In this document: piece by piece, positions 8,291 to 17,016 of the stretch
Layout of the letters: every line of letters begins with the position of its first letter
Numbering within the stretch: position 1 is the stretch's first letter
Origin: Cohnella sp. WQ 127256
Lineage (GTDB): Bacteria; Bacillota; Bacilli; Paenibacillales; Paenibacillaceae
Reading direction: 5' to 3'
Length of the DNA stretch: 64,000 nt
NCBI RefSeq assembly: GCF_024519285.1
Contig: NZ_JAMZCY010000011.1
Location: 124,001-188,000 of the forward strand
Made by a program: the position numbers and the translations under genes
Notes under the pieces: generated by a model
What the model saw: only the letters and a program-made list of their open reading frames with translations
What the model was told of the DNA's origin: nothing
Databases searched by the model: none

Positions 8291-9175
8291 TCAACCTTTC
8301 ACTGCCCCGAGCGTAAGCCCCTTCACGAGATAACGCTGGAAAAAGGGATACGCGAGCATAATCGGAAGAAGCCCGACGACAGCCATCGCCATTCTTAATG
8401 TTCCGGTTGGGAACTGGATGCCGCTGAGCGCCGAGCTCGTGCCCAGATTCGTCGTCTGTAGAAACTGGATATCACTCATCATCCGATTCAGCAAGTTCTG
8501 GAGAGTAAACAAATTCGGCTTCGTTACGTAGATCAATCCGTTGAACCAATCATTCCAATAATTGATAGATTGCATAAGGCCGATAGTTGCAATGACCGGC
8601 AATGACAAAGGCAGAACAATCCGAAAAAAGATTTTCACTTCCGATGCGCCATCCATATAAGCTGATTCTACGACTTCCTTCGGGATTCCCATCGTAAAGA
8701 AGGTCCGGAAGATGAGAATGAAGAAGCCATTCGTAAGCAACCCCGGGATCATAAGCGCCCAAATCGTGTTCTTGATTTCCAACAAATTCGTATATACGAG
8801 ATAGGTGGTAACCAATCCACCGTTAAACAGCATCGTGAAAAATACGAGAAACGAAAATAAGTTTCTAAGCGGCATATCCTTGCGGGACAACGGATATGCC
8901 AGCATGGAGGAAATGAGCACGCCCACTGCTGTTCCGACTATCGTAACGAACAATGAAATGCTATAGGAATGCAAAATGGACGTTGACGAGTGAAACAAAT
9001 ATCGATAGGCGCCTAGACTCCATTCGGACGGCCAGAACGTGTAGCCGTTCGTGACGAGACTTTTTTCATCCGTAAATGATGCCGAGAATACGAGTAGAAG
9101 CGGAACAAGGCTTGCGCATGTCATAAGGATAAAAAGAAGATGGAGAACCTTCTGGTTCATTTGGTTCGATTTCAC
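8291..9175 (-). CDS. Sugar ABC transporter permease, YtcP/LplC type
   Basis: An integral membrane permease of 294 residues with about six transmembrane segments, beginning LLFILMTCASLVPLLLVFSASF. The EAA cytoplasmic loop EVVESAYMDGASEVKIFFRIVLP contacts the ATPase, and the C-terminus is the typical RYLVKGLTLGAVKG. The likely start is GTG at 9175, preceded by GAGGAGG at 7 bases and located 16 bases after the stop of the partner permease; longer in-frame starts lie inside that gene. No ATPase gene is nearby, as is usual for this family, which shares a distant MsmX-like ATPase. Substrate is probably an oligosaccharide. Confidence 0.9.
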   Translation of the reverse strand: MKSNQMNQKVLHLLFILMTCASLVPLLLVFSASFTDEKSLVTNGYTFWPSEWSLGAYRYLFHSSTSILHSYSISLFVTIVGTAVGVLISSMLAYPLSRKDMPLRNLFSFLVFFTMLFNGGLVTTYLVYTNLLEIKNTIWALMIPGLLTNGFFILIFRTFFTMGIPKEVVESAYMDGASEVKIFFRIVLPLSLPVIATIGLMQSINYWNDWFNGLIYVTKPNLFTLQNLLNRMMSDIQFLQTTNLGTSSALSGIQFPTGTLRMAMAVVGLLPIMLAYPFFQRYLVKGLTLGAVKG

Positions 9176-9191
9176 TGCGTTGCCTCCTCTG

Positions 9192-10124
9192 TCAGAATAT
9201 CGCCTGATCTTTATCTTTTTTACGAACGATGTAGTTGGTGAACAGAACAAGCACTAATCCGACCACTGACTGATAAAGCCCTGCGGCGGAGGACATTCCG
9301 ACATCTCCAAGCGTAATCAAGCTACGGTAGACGTAGGTGTCGATAACGTCCGTAGTCGGCTGCAGCGGACCTGAATTCAATGGCACTTGGTAGAACAATC
9401 CGAAATCGGAGTAGAAAATTCGTCCAACGGACAATATCGTCAGAATCGTAATTGTAGGCATAATGAGCGGTATTGTTATTTTCCGAATTTGCTGCCATTT
9501 GGTCGCTCCGTCGAGTACCGCCGCCTCGTAATACTCCGAATCGATTCCAATAATGGCGGCTAGAAACAGTACCGAGCCATAACCGATCGATTTCCACGTG
9601 TTCACGATCATTAAGATATACGGCCAATATTTCGGCTCTCCGTACCAGTTAATCGTTTCCATTCCGAGCATGGGCAATATATGCTTGTTCAGATATCCGT
9701 TCTCTACGTTCAGAAAGGCCATGACAATGTATGCCACGATGACCATTGAAATCAAGAAAGGCATTAAAATAACACCTTGATAAAAACGCGAGAAAAAACG
9801 ATGTCTCACTTCGTTCAAAAAAATCGCAAAGGCAATACCCAAGACGGTATTCAGAACGATAAACGCTCCGTTGTAAAGCAGCGTATTTCGCGTAATGACC
9901 CAGGCATCAGACGTTTTGAACAAAAATTCGAAATTTTTAAAGCCGACCCAATCTCCGCCAAACAACCATGTGGCGCTTCCGTAATCTTTGAACGCAATCA
10001 AGATTCCGATCATGGGGATATAATTGTTAATGATAAGATACGCCATTCCCGGTACCATCAAAAGAAAGAGCATCTGGTAACGTTTCAGTCTTCTTAAGCT
10101 TGTTCGAAAATTGTGCTGCTTCAT
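9192..10124 (-). CDS. Sugar ABC transporter permease, LplB type
   Basis: A 310-residue permease with six predicted membrane segments, starting near residue 17 (MLFLLMVPGMAYLII), and the EAA loop EYYEAAVLDGATKWQQIRKITIPL. It is the first of the two permease genes; GAGGAGCC precedes the ATG. It forms the translocation channel with the next gene. Unusually, the solute-binding protein for this pair is encoded not adjacent but upstream of the two-component and GH43 genes. The 202-base gap upstream contains a terminator-like hairpin, so the permeases may have their own promoter. Confidence 0.9.
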   Translation of the reverse strand: MKQHNFRTSLRRLKRYQMLFLLMVPGMAYLIINNYIPMIGILIAFKDYGSATWLFGGDWVGFKNFEFLFKTSDAWVITRNTLLYNGAFIVLNTVLGIAFAIFLNEVRHRFFSRFYQGVILMPFLISMVIVAYIVMAFLNVENGYLNKHILPMLGMETINWYGEPKYWPYILMIVNTWKSIGYGSVLFLAAIIGIDSEYYEAAVLDGATKWQQIRKITIPLIMPTITILTILSVGRIFYSDFGLFYQVPLNSGPLQPTTDVIDTYVYRSLITLGDVGMSSAAGLYQSVVGLVLVLFTNYIVRKKDKDQAIF

Positions 10125-10235
10125 GACGGCTCCTCATTTCTGATCTGATAGTTCTATTGTAAGAAACGTAAGACTTCGTCCGCTACCAGGTTTGGCGACC
10201 TGTTCATAACGTTTTTCCGACTTCGTTAAAGACGC

Positions 10236-10307
10236 AAAAAAAGAAACCATCCTTTGGTCATATGGCAGCTCCGAGCAACCATTTGAATAAAGAAAGGCTT
10301 CTTTTTT
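10236..10307 (-). terminator. Terminator-like hairpin after GH43
   Basis: On the minus strand AAAAAAGAAGCC pairs with GGTTTCTTTTTT (one G-T pair), enclosing a smaller stem ATGG/CCAT, and the 3' arm ends in a run of T. It begins 20 bases after the GH43 stop. The long loop makes it less certain than the other terminators here. Confidence 0.5.
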
Positions 10308-10326
10308 AATCCCTACCTCTACACCA

Positions 10327-11661
10327 CTATCTAAAGCTTAATGCTTGAATTTCCAAATGATAAACCTTACTAAAGCGTAATTTCACTTCATGCTTACCTA
10401 GTGACCCTGCAAATGAGGACGAAATGATTTGCCCATCCTCCATGACGACAATTCCCGTTGCTTCTTCTTCATCGTCTAGAATAATATGTATTTCACCACT
10501 GCCCAGGGCTTCTATACAGACCTCATTTACAGGCCCTTCCCACTCCACATAGCGATAAGCAGCTTGATCCCCGTCTTGGATGCCAGTTAAAACTTCATAA
10601 CCATCTGTTGAAGGGGCACTGTATACACTTCCTGAGAGCTGGCAAGCTCGAAAAGCTTCAATTCTTTCATTAATTACAAAGGGTCTGCCGGCACCTTGTG
10701 AGGTCATTGGAACTTCTTGAATGGTACCATCCTCATGAAAGAAAATCGGTTCGATGCAAAGTCTGCGTTTCTGCTGTTTGTTCTGCGAGCTTCGATGATA
10801 GAAGACATACCACTGACCGTTAACCTCTTCAATAGAACCATGGTTATTCCAGCTTTGCGGATCGCATCCGTCATTATCAACGATAACCCCTCGATAAAGA
10901 AACGGTCCTATGGGTGACTTACTCGTTGCATATGCCAGAGACGTAGGTTTGCCGCGGACCATGCTTGAGTAAACAAAATAGTAAGTATCTCCGCGTTTTC
11001 TCAGTGAACTGCCTTCGTGAAAAAAGTGATCTTCTTCGGTTACAATGTTATTTACGATAGATCCTTCTTCAAACTCCACCATATTATCCTTCAATTTTGC
11101 AGCATGCGCATAGAACTGTCCCCAGTAATAATAGGCCTGTCCATCGTCATCGATAAAAACTGCCGGATCGATTCCCCCGCACGGTAATTGAACCGAATGA
11201 TCGAATGGGCCCTCTGGATGATCGGCAATGGCTACCCCCTCAGTGGAGCTTGCCGTGCAAAAATACAAATAATATTTGCCATTCTTACTTATGGCATCTG
11301 GTGCGAACAGAAAGTCATCCGGGAATTTAGGAAACTCTAACTTTCCATCCTTTGTGTCTTTCTCAATCATTTTTTTTAGAAAAGGAGTCGGCTTTGACCA
11401 ATCCACACCTGGATATTTGGGCGCATTGTTATCATATACCCAAGGAACTCTACTGGCATCGAAGGATAATCCATGATCTGTCCAGTCCACCATATTGCCA
11501 GATGAGAATACACGGTACTCTTTACTACAGTATATATTGTCCTCTTGATCCCAAGATCCATATACATATACTCTTCCATCCGGCATAACGTGCGCCTCCG
11601 GATCGGGGATGTATAGATTTGCTGGCAACACGGGGTTCCGACAGTCTTTATATTCCTTCAT
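10327..11661 (-). CDS. GH43 family arabinofuranosidase/xylosidase
   Basis: A 444-residue five-bladed beta-propeller hydrolase acting on arabinose- or xylose-containing oligosaccharides. The general base Asp is in YIPDPEAH near residue 20, the pKa-modulating Asp in GGIDPAVF near residue 165, and the acid Glu in HEGSSLRKRGDTYYFVYS near residue 217. Residues after about 330 form an accessory beta domain. No signal peptide is present, so it acts on imported oligosaccharides. AGAAGGAAGG precedes the ATG. It lies 52 bases after the YesN-like regulator gene and so shares its operon. Exact linkage specificity cannot be read from sequence. Confidence 0.88.
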   Translation of the reverse strand: MKEYKDCRNPVLPANLYIPDPEAHVMPDGRVYVYGSWDQEDNIYCSKEYRVFSSGNMVDWTDHGLSFDASRVPWVYDNNAPKYPGVDWSKPTPFLKKMIEKDTKDGKLEFPKFPDDFLFAPDAISKNGKYYLYFCTASSTEGVAIADHPEGPFDHSVQLPCGGIDPAVFIDDDGQAYYYWGQFYAHAAKLKDNMVEFEEGSIVNNIVTEEDHFFHEGSSLRKRGDTYYFVYSSMVRGKPTSLAYATSKSPIGPFLYRGVIVDNDGCDPQSWNNHGSIEEVNGQWYVFYHRSSQNKQQKRRLCIEPIFFHEDGTIQEVPMTSQGAGRPFVINERIEAFRACQLSGSVYSAPSTDGYEVLTGIQDGDQAAYRYVEWEGPVNEVCIEALGSGEIHIILDDEEEATGIVVMEDGQIISSSFAGSLGKHEVKLRFSKVYHLEIQALSFR

Positions 11662-11713
11662 TTTAGTACCTTCCTTCTAAATTATTGGATTATTCCTCAT
11701 CGGCTTAGATCGT

Positions 11714-13336
11714 TCAAGCAAAATTGCCTTTATATTGTTTCCGGAAATCTGCTGGATTCATGAAGGCGATTTTTTTGAATAACGTAGAGAAATACGATAG
11801 ATTCGAATAGCCCACCGTCATGGCCACCTCGTTGACCGTCAAGTCGGTTTGGATCAGCAGACGTTTCGCGTATTCGATTTTTTGCTGCTGGAGAAAATCG
11901 GTGATCGATAGTCCTGTTTCTTTTTTGAACACCCTCGTCAAGTAATCCGGATTAAGGTACACATACTGGGCGATATCGTCCCGCGATAAGTGCTGTTGTT
12001 CGATATTTTCATGAACGTACTTCATGACTTTCTGAACGATGGATTCGTTTTGCTCCGATGAACTGATATAATTGGCGGTTACTTCTGTGACGTATACAAG
12101 CCATTCTTCCATCGCCTTTAAGGAGCGAAAGGCCGCAGTCGGTCTATCCGTTAACAAACTTTGCGAGAAGACTTGATGGGCTTGCAGCCCTTTGACGTGA
12201 AGAACGAAAAAGATCATTTGGATAAAATCCTGATAAAAGAATTCCATCCATTGCGCGCCGCCGGTGTTCAGTTCGTGGCGAACCTTATCCAAGTATTCCT
12301 TTAATTTTACGATCAACCGATCTTTGGCTCCCTGCTTCAACAAATCTGACCAATCGCGGACGGGAGGAAGCTGGATCGGTGAGTGGCTTCTCTTCATCCG
12401 TGCGATCACAAATACTTTGTTTGCTTCTGCGATGTAGTTTTCGTCGATATTTTTCAGCTTGCTAACGGAATTACGCATCTCATGGGCGAACACTTCATTT
12501 CCAATGAAGCAATTCACATCGCAATAGAAATAATGATTGCAATATGAGATAAATTTCTTGAATATTTCAAACAACTCGTCTTCGGAATTCGTATTTTTGC
12601 CTGTTTGCGGTAAAATGGACAGCAATTTGTGGTTATCCAGCGAGATTACGAGAGCATCGGCGTTTTCTCCGACTAGAAACTCTTGCGCTGCATTCTGAAG
12701 GGCATACTCGAGAATTCGTTCATCCCGCGTAGTAAAGGGTTGGTGCCAGGTTTGCACTCGAATATAGACAGGGAGAAACTTCGTTGAAGCTTCGAGAGAA
12801 ATATCATATTTTTGAAACATAGGACTGATATGCTCGGGAGAAGAGGGGATGACTTCACGAATTAAATCCCGCCAGAACGTTTCCATCACCATGGGCTTAC
12901 GTGATTCCCACAAGCGGAGATAGTGCTTATGCGTATTTTCGAAGCTCTCCAATTGTCTTTCCTTATGAATTTTATCCAAAGCTTTCTCAAGCGAGCTTTC
13001 CAGCTCACCAAAGTCCACAGGTTTCAACAAATAGTGGAAGCTGCCCAAGCTTAACGCTTTCTGTGCATAAGAAAAATCCGCATGGCAAGTCAGGAAGATC
13101 GTCTCGATCTGCAACTGTTGCGCTTTCACCCAATTCAACAAATCCAAACCTGTTCCTTGCGGCATCTCAATATCGCATATCATAAGCTGGATCGGAGAAG
13201 CCTCGATGATTTCCTTCGCTTGCCGGATATTGTAAGCAACGTGAATACGAGATACGGGAAACCGCTCCCATTTCACACCGGTTTGTACGCCGAGAACGGC
13301 ATGGGCTTCATCATCGACGATCAACACTTCATACAT
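11714..13336 (-). CDS. YesN-type response regulator with AraC DNA-binding domain
   Basis: A 540-residue regulator. Residues 1-120 are a receiver domain with phospho-acceptor Asp in MICDIEMP, Thr/Lys switch residues (IFLTCHAD, YLLKPV) and the acidic N-terminal pair VDDE. A middle region of about 300 residues is of unknown function. The last 100 residues are a double helix-turn-helix of AraC type (LSRDDIAQYVYLNPDYLTRVFKKETG and VNEVAMTVGYSNLSYFSTLFKK). The ATG at 13336 is chosen because MYEVLIVDDE is the canonical beginning and GAAGGAG precedes it; the gene starts 4 bases after its cognate kinase. It should activate the neighbouring sugar-uptake genes. Confidence 0.93.
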   Translation of the reverse strand: MYEVLIVDDEAHAVLGVQTGVKWERFPVSRIHVAYNIRQAKEIIEASPIQLMICDIEMPQGTGLDLLNWVKAQQLQIETIFLTCHADFSYAQKALSLGSFHYLLKPVDFGELESSLEKALDKIHKERQLESFENTHKHYLRLWESRKPMVMETFWRDLIREVIPSSPEHISPMFQKYDISLEASTKFLPVYIRVQTWHQPFTTRDERILEYALQNAAQEFLVGENADALVISLDNHKLLSILPQTGKNTNSEDELFEIFKKFISYCNHYFYCDVNCFIGNEVFAHEMRNSVSKLKNIDENYIAEANKVFVIARMKRSHSPIQLPPVRDWSDLLKQGAKDRLIVKLKEYLDKVRHELNTGGAQWMEFFYQDFIQMIFFVLHVKGLQAHQVFSQSLLTDRPTAAFRSLKAMEEWLVYVTEVTANYISSSEQNESIVQKVMKYVHENIEQQHLSRDDIAQYVYLNPDYLTRVFKKETGLSITDFLQQQKIEYAKRLLIQTDLTVNEVAMTVGYSNLSYFSTLFKKIAFMNPADFRKQYKGNFA

Positions 13337-13340
13337 ACGT

Positions 13341-15083
13341 TTAGACTCCTTCCGGCAAATAATGAATGGGAACGTGAATATGTACGACGGCTCCTCCATC
13401 GGCATCGTTCGAGAAGTGTACGAGATCGTCCCGATCGTACAGGAGACTCATTCTTCTCGTCAGATTCCATATGCCGATTTTTTCATCGTCTTCGCTTACA
13501 AGATCCCCTTTACGAAGCGAATCCAGCACCTCCTCCGAGAACCCATTGCCTGTATCGGCAATCCGAATGTCAATCCAGCCCTCTTCTGGACTTTCCGTCA
13601 CTTCTACGGAGATTGCAATTGTCTCATCCATCGTGACAGAATGTTTTATCGCATTTTCAACCAATGATTGCACGATTAATGGAGGAACCGCGCAGTTTCT
13701 CCATCGTTCTGGGCAGTCGACTTTATAGGTCAATCCTTCAGGAAACCGAAGCTGCTGAATGCGAAGATAATTGCGGGTATGACTTATCTCGTCATGCAGT
13801 TTCAGGAAGTCGGCTTTGCTTCTAAACATAAATCGGAAATAATGGACCAAACACTTGGCCATTTCCTGTATGACTTCAAAGTTTTTCGACATCGCTAAGT
13901 TATAGATCATATTTAGTGAGTTTAGAAAAAAATGCGGATTGATTTGCAGCTGCAGCTGCTTAAGCTCGGCCTTCTGCAAGTTCAGCTTTTCTTCGTATAC
14001 ATGGATTTTTAGATCCTGAATTTCCTGCATCATGCTATTGAAGGATTGATTCATGATTTGGAATTCGGACGACGTTCCCGACACATTCGCGATCGGATTT
14101 ATGTTCCCGTCCTTCAGCTTTCGCATCGCAAAGATGATCCGATTGATTGGACTGAGAAATTCCTTTCTCATGAATAGGAGGAAAACAGCTAAGAAAGCGA
14201 TTGCTACTCCAGATATGACGGCAATTAGCCACTTAAGATCCGGAAGCCTTTCCAGAATCGTATGATCGGCGATGAGGACGACAAGTCCGAATTCTCCCTT
14301 GGAGGAAGCCTCGGACATCGTCAAGTACTGATTGCGGTTCCCCGTCAAATAATACGATGCCTGATCGGTCCTTAGCTGGACATTCTCTCTTAGGATTAAG
14401 TCGTCATTGTTCATCGGTTGCCAATCGTTCGTGACAAGCAGCGCGGCTCCCGTGCTTCCCAGATCGATGTATTCTAGCGGCACCATTAATTTTTTCGCAT
14501 TTACCCATGCTCCGACATATTCGTTCCCGACTTTGACGATGCGGTATAAGTAATAGTCTTGATCGATCTTCTTCACATGCCATCTCATGTTATCCGACTT
14601 ACTCTTAGATCCGCTATATTCGCTAAGAAGGGACAGAATGCCGTTTTTCTCAGCTTCGCGTTTATCAAAGCTGCTCTCCGCGCTTGGCGTCATAATCAAC
14701 TCATCGTTTACGGCCGAATAGATAAAGAAATTATCCATCGTTTTATAGTATTCAATGTCTATATTAATCTGGTTGAACAATCGGAGAATTGCTTTCGTAT
14801 ATTGAAAGGAATCGATATCCTTCTCTTTTTCCAATAATGGTAGGTCCGTATTTTGCAAAGATAGATTCGACAAATAGTTGTCCGCTTCTACCAAATTGCG
14901 ATCGATTTGCTGCATATACAATGAAAGCAAGTTTTTGTTAGATTGCGCAACTTGGTTACGAACGACGTCAATGGAATACATATTGTTGAAAATAAGAATC
15001 GCGACGAGCGGAATGACGACGATAGAAATACCGATAAGCAGCTTAAACCGCAAAGATTGGATAAATGACTGAATAGACTGCAT
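13341..15083 (-). CDS. YesM-type sensor histidine kinase
   Basis: A 580-residue membrane kinase. Membrane segments lie near residues 14-32 and 265-290, bracketing an extracytoplasmic sensor of about 230 residues, followed by a HAMP linker, a coiled coil (EEKLNLQKAELKQLQLQ) and a LytS-like His-kinase motif QINPHFFLNSLNMIYNL. The ATP-binding region carries VENAIKHS and IADTGNGF. The start at 15083 has GAGGGG before it. The kinase and its regulator sit between the solute-binding protein gene and GH43, so the sensor probably reads the same sugar, directly or through the binding protein. Confidence 0.93.
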   Translation of the reverse strand: MQSIQSFIQSLRFKLLIGISIVVIPLVAILIFNNMYSIDVVRNQVAQSNKNLLSLYMQQIDRNLVEADNYLSNLSLQNTDLPLLEKEKDIDSFQYTKAILRLFNQINIDIEYYKTMDNFFIYSAVNDELIMTPSAESSFDKREAEKNGILSLLSEYSGSKSKSDNMRWHVKKIDQDYYLYRIVKVGNEYVGAWVNAKKLMVPLEYIDLGSTGAALLVTNDWQPMNNDDLILRENVQLRTDQASYYLTGNRNQYLTMSEASSKGEFGLVVLIADHTILERLPDLKWLIAVISGVAIAFLAVFLLFMRKEFLSPINRIIFAMRKLKDGNINPIANVSGTSSEFQIMNQSFNSMMQEIQDLKIHVYEEKLNLQKAELKQLQLQINPHFFLNSLNMIYNLAMSKNFEVIQEMAKCLVHYFRFMFRSKADFLKLHDEISHTRNYLRIQQLRFPEGLTYKVDCPERWRNCAVPPLIVQSLVENAIKHSVTMDETIAISVEVTESPEEGWIDIRIADTGNGFSEEVLDSLRKGDLVSEDDEKIGIWNLTRRMSLLYDRDDLVHFSNDADGGAVVHIHVPIHYLPEGV

Positions 15084-15195
15084 GCGGTCCCCTCGCTCCG
15101 AACATTGATGATCTTTACTATGACATACCCTAAACGTAAAGAACAAGGAAGCAGTCGACAGCAACCGTCAATGCTTCCCTGTCTCTTATGAAATT

Positions 15196-16728
15196 TTACG
15201 GGTTCGCTTGCTGGAAAGCATCAAATTGATTTTGTTTCTCCGTAATGACTTTATCTGCTCCAGCATCCTTCAGCTTGGCAAGCATTTCCGGCAAAGCCTT
15301 CTCCGGATCAATCGCCCCTACGTTCAACGCAGGACCATATTGATTAATTACGTTCGTAACAGCAGCAGATTCGCTTTTCACTGCGCTTTCGTCAAACATG
15401 AAGCCTAAACCTTTCGACTTATAAGAGGATTCATCCCGCTTTTTGGATTTCTCCAGTAATTGAGGATCGCTTCCTTCCCATTGGCTTTCCAGATAAGCAT
15501 TGCCGCTATATGGAGGACCCATATACCCTACGTCCTGAACGCCTTCAGGTTTGGCGATGAAATCGCCTTTCTTGACATAATGCTTACCTTCGATTCCGAA
15601 TTTCATCATGTTCTGAACGTCTTTGTCCGTATACATCAAATTGAGGAATTGCATCGCCTTTTCCGGGTTTTTGCTATTTTTGGCGATGCCGTCCATGAAC
15701 ACCGTGACGTCCAGTACGTTCGTAATCGGCTCGGTCAAGATGACGTTAACCATCGGTTGTCCCGCTTCTCTTTGATTCGGACCCGTATCATCCGTCAAGT
15801 TCGTTATCATCGAGAACGCTTTTCCCGCCTTGAGCAAGCTTCCGCCTGTATCCTGCGATGTAGCGATATCCTTCTGCATATAACCAGCTTGATACCATTT
15901 GCGTACCATAGCGGCCGTATCCGAATAGTCTTTTGTTCCGTACAAGTCAACGAGCTGGTTATCGTTATTAGCCGATACCAATCCGCCTATGCCATTTCCG
16001 CCAAGGTAGTCGAATTTAGAGAACATAATCGCATCGACAATACCAAACGGACCTGGTTTAACGAGCGGATATACGCCCGGCTCTTTGTCCTTGATTGTTT
16101 GGAAAATCGGCTCCAAATCGGTCCAGGTTTTGATCTTCGTTAGATCGAATTGGTACTTCTCCACCAAATCTTTGCGCATCGTAATTCCATAATTTTGCGA
16201 ATAAGGTCTCGAGCTGGCGATCGCATACGTTTGGCCGTTAATTTGTGAAGCCTTTAGAATTTCAGATCCCATCGCTTCCTTAATTCCTTGTCCGTATTTC
16301 TCCAACAGCTCGTCCATCGGAATAAGCGACTCTTTGCTGACCAATCCAGGATAATTCATTGGAGGGAACAGTCCCACAATATCAAGCTTCTCATTGCCCG
16401 TTAGCATCAGATTGACTTGCTGTGTGTAAGCTGCAACACTAATCGGCAGTAGCTTTACCGTTGTATTGATTTTTTCTTTCGTAATCTTACTTACTTCTTT
16501 CGCGACGAGATCGGCATCGCTCGCGCTACCGCCGAACAGTATGTAAGACATTGTCAATTCGTATGTCTCTTCCGGTTTGGCGTTGCTTGCGGCCTGACTA
16601 CCGCTAGGCGACGTCCCCTCCGAGGATACCTCCGCATTACTATTAGACTTGCTGCAAGCCCCGAGCATTAACGACAAAGACGTCATCATGGCCAATGCCG
16701 TGAAACTCCACTTTCTTTTTCCTGCCAT
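15196..16728 (-). CDS. Sugar-binding lipoprotein of an ABC transporter
   Basis: A 510-residue extracytoplasmic solute-binding protein. The signal peptide ends in lipobox LGAC (Cys near residue 25), followed by a Ser/Asn-rich linker. The C-terminal YGPALNVGAIDPEKALPEMLAKL is typical of the large lipoprotein binders that pair with LplB/YtcP permeases in Paenibacillus. TAGGGGGAAATTACA precedes the ATG. It is first in the operon, followed by the kinase (112-base gap), regulator, GH43 and permeases. Ligand unknown, expected to be an arabino- or xylo-oligosaccharide or a glucoside. Confidence 0.9.
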   Translation of the reverse strand: MAGKRKWSFTALAMMTSLSLMLGACSKSNSNAEVSSEGTSPSGSQAASNAKPEETYELTMSYILFGGSASDADLVAKEVSKITKEKINTTVKLLPISVAAYTQQVNLMLTGNEKLDIVGLFPPMNYPGLVSKESLIPMDELLEKYGQGIKEAMGSEILKASQINGQTYAIASSRPYSQNYGITMRKDLVEKYQFDLTKIKTWTDLEPIFQTIKDKEPGVYPLVKPGPFGIVDAIMFSKFDYLGGNGIGGLVSANNDNQLVDLYGTKDYSDTAAMVRKWYQAGYMQKDIATSQDTGGSLLKAGKAFSMITNLTDDTGPNQREAGQPMVNVILTEPITNVLDVTVFMDGIAKNSKNPEKAMQFLNLMYTDKDVQNMMKFGIEGKHYVKKGDFIAKPEGVQDVGYMGPPYSGNAYLESQWEGSDPQLLEKSKKRDESSYKSKGLGFMFDESAVKSESAAVTNVINQYGPALNVGAIDPEKALPEMLAKLKDAGADKVITEKQNQFDAFQQANP

Positions 16729-16852
16729 TGTAATTTCCCCCTAGTCTACTTGTCGTTCAATTCATTGGGTTGTCTTGCATCCTTAGCGGATATGAACACT
16801 TTACTATACCTATACCATGGCCGCTAACACGTAAGACGACTTCTGCTTCTGC

Positions 16853-16888
16853 TTTTCCGACTTTTTGTCGGTAAAGCAAACGCTTTCA
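16853..16888. promoter_or_regulatory. Palindrome and cre-like site upstream of the sugar-binding lipoprotein gene
   Basis: CCGAC-TTTTT-GTCGG at 16857-16871 is a perfect 5-base dyad. It overlaps the 11-mer TTTTCCGACTT (16853-16863), which recurs at 10213-10223 upstream of the permease genes of the same set. Adjacent AGCAAACGCTTTCA (16875-16888), read on the minus strand as TGAAAGCGTTTGCT, matches the CcpA consensus at all but two positions. It lies about 125-160 bases before the lipoprotein start. Confidence 0.4.
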
Positions 16889-17016
16889 TCCCTGTTCCAA
16901 TCATACAATCTCATATCATTAAGGGATAATATTCAGTTCTAATTTCTGAAATCATGATTACTTATGGATGAATGTAACTCGTCCTTGTAGGAGCTAGATT
17001 CCATCCCTTGTCTCCA

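Noticed and set aside
15460..16143. 227-codon plus-strand frame opposite the binding lipoprotein
   Set aside because: Antisense shadow; the minus-strand frame has a lipobox and family motifs.
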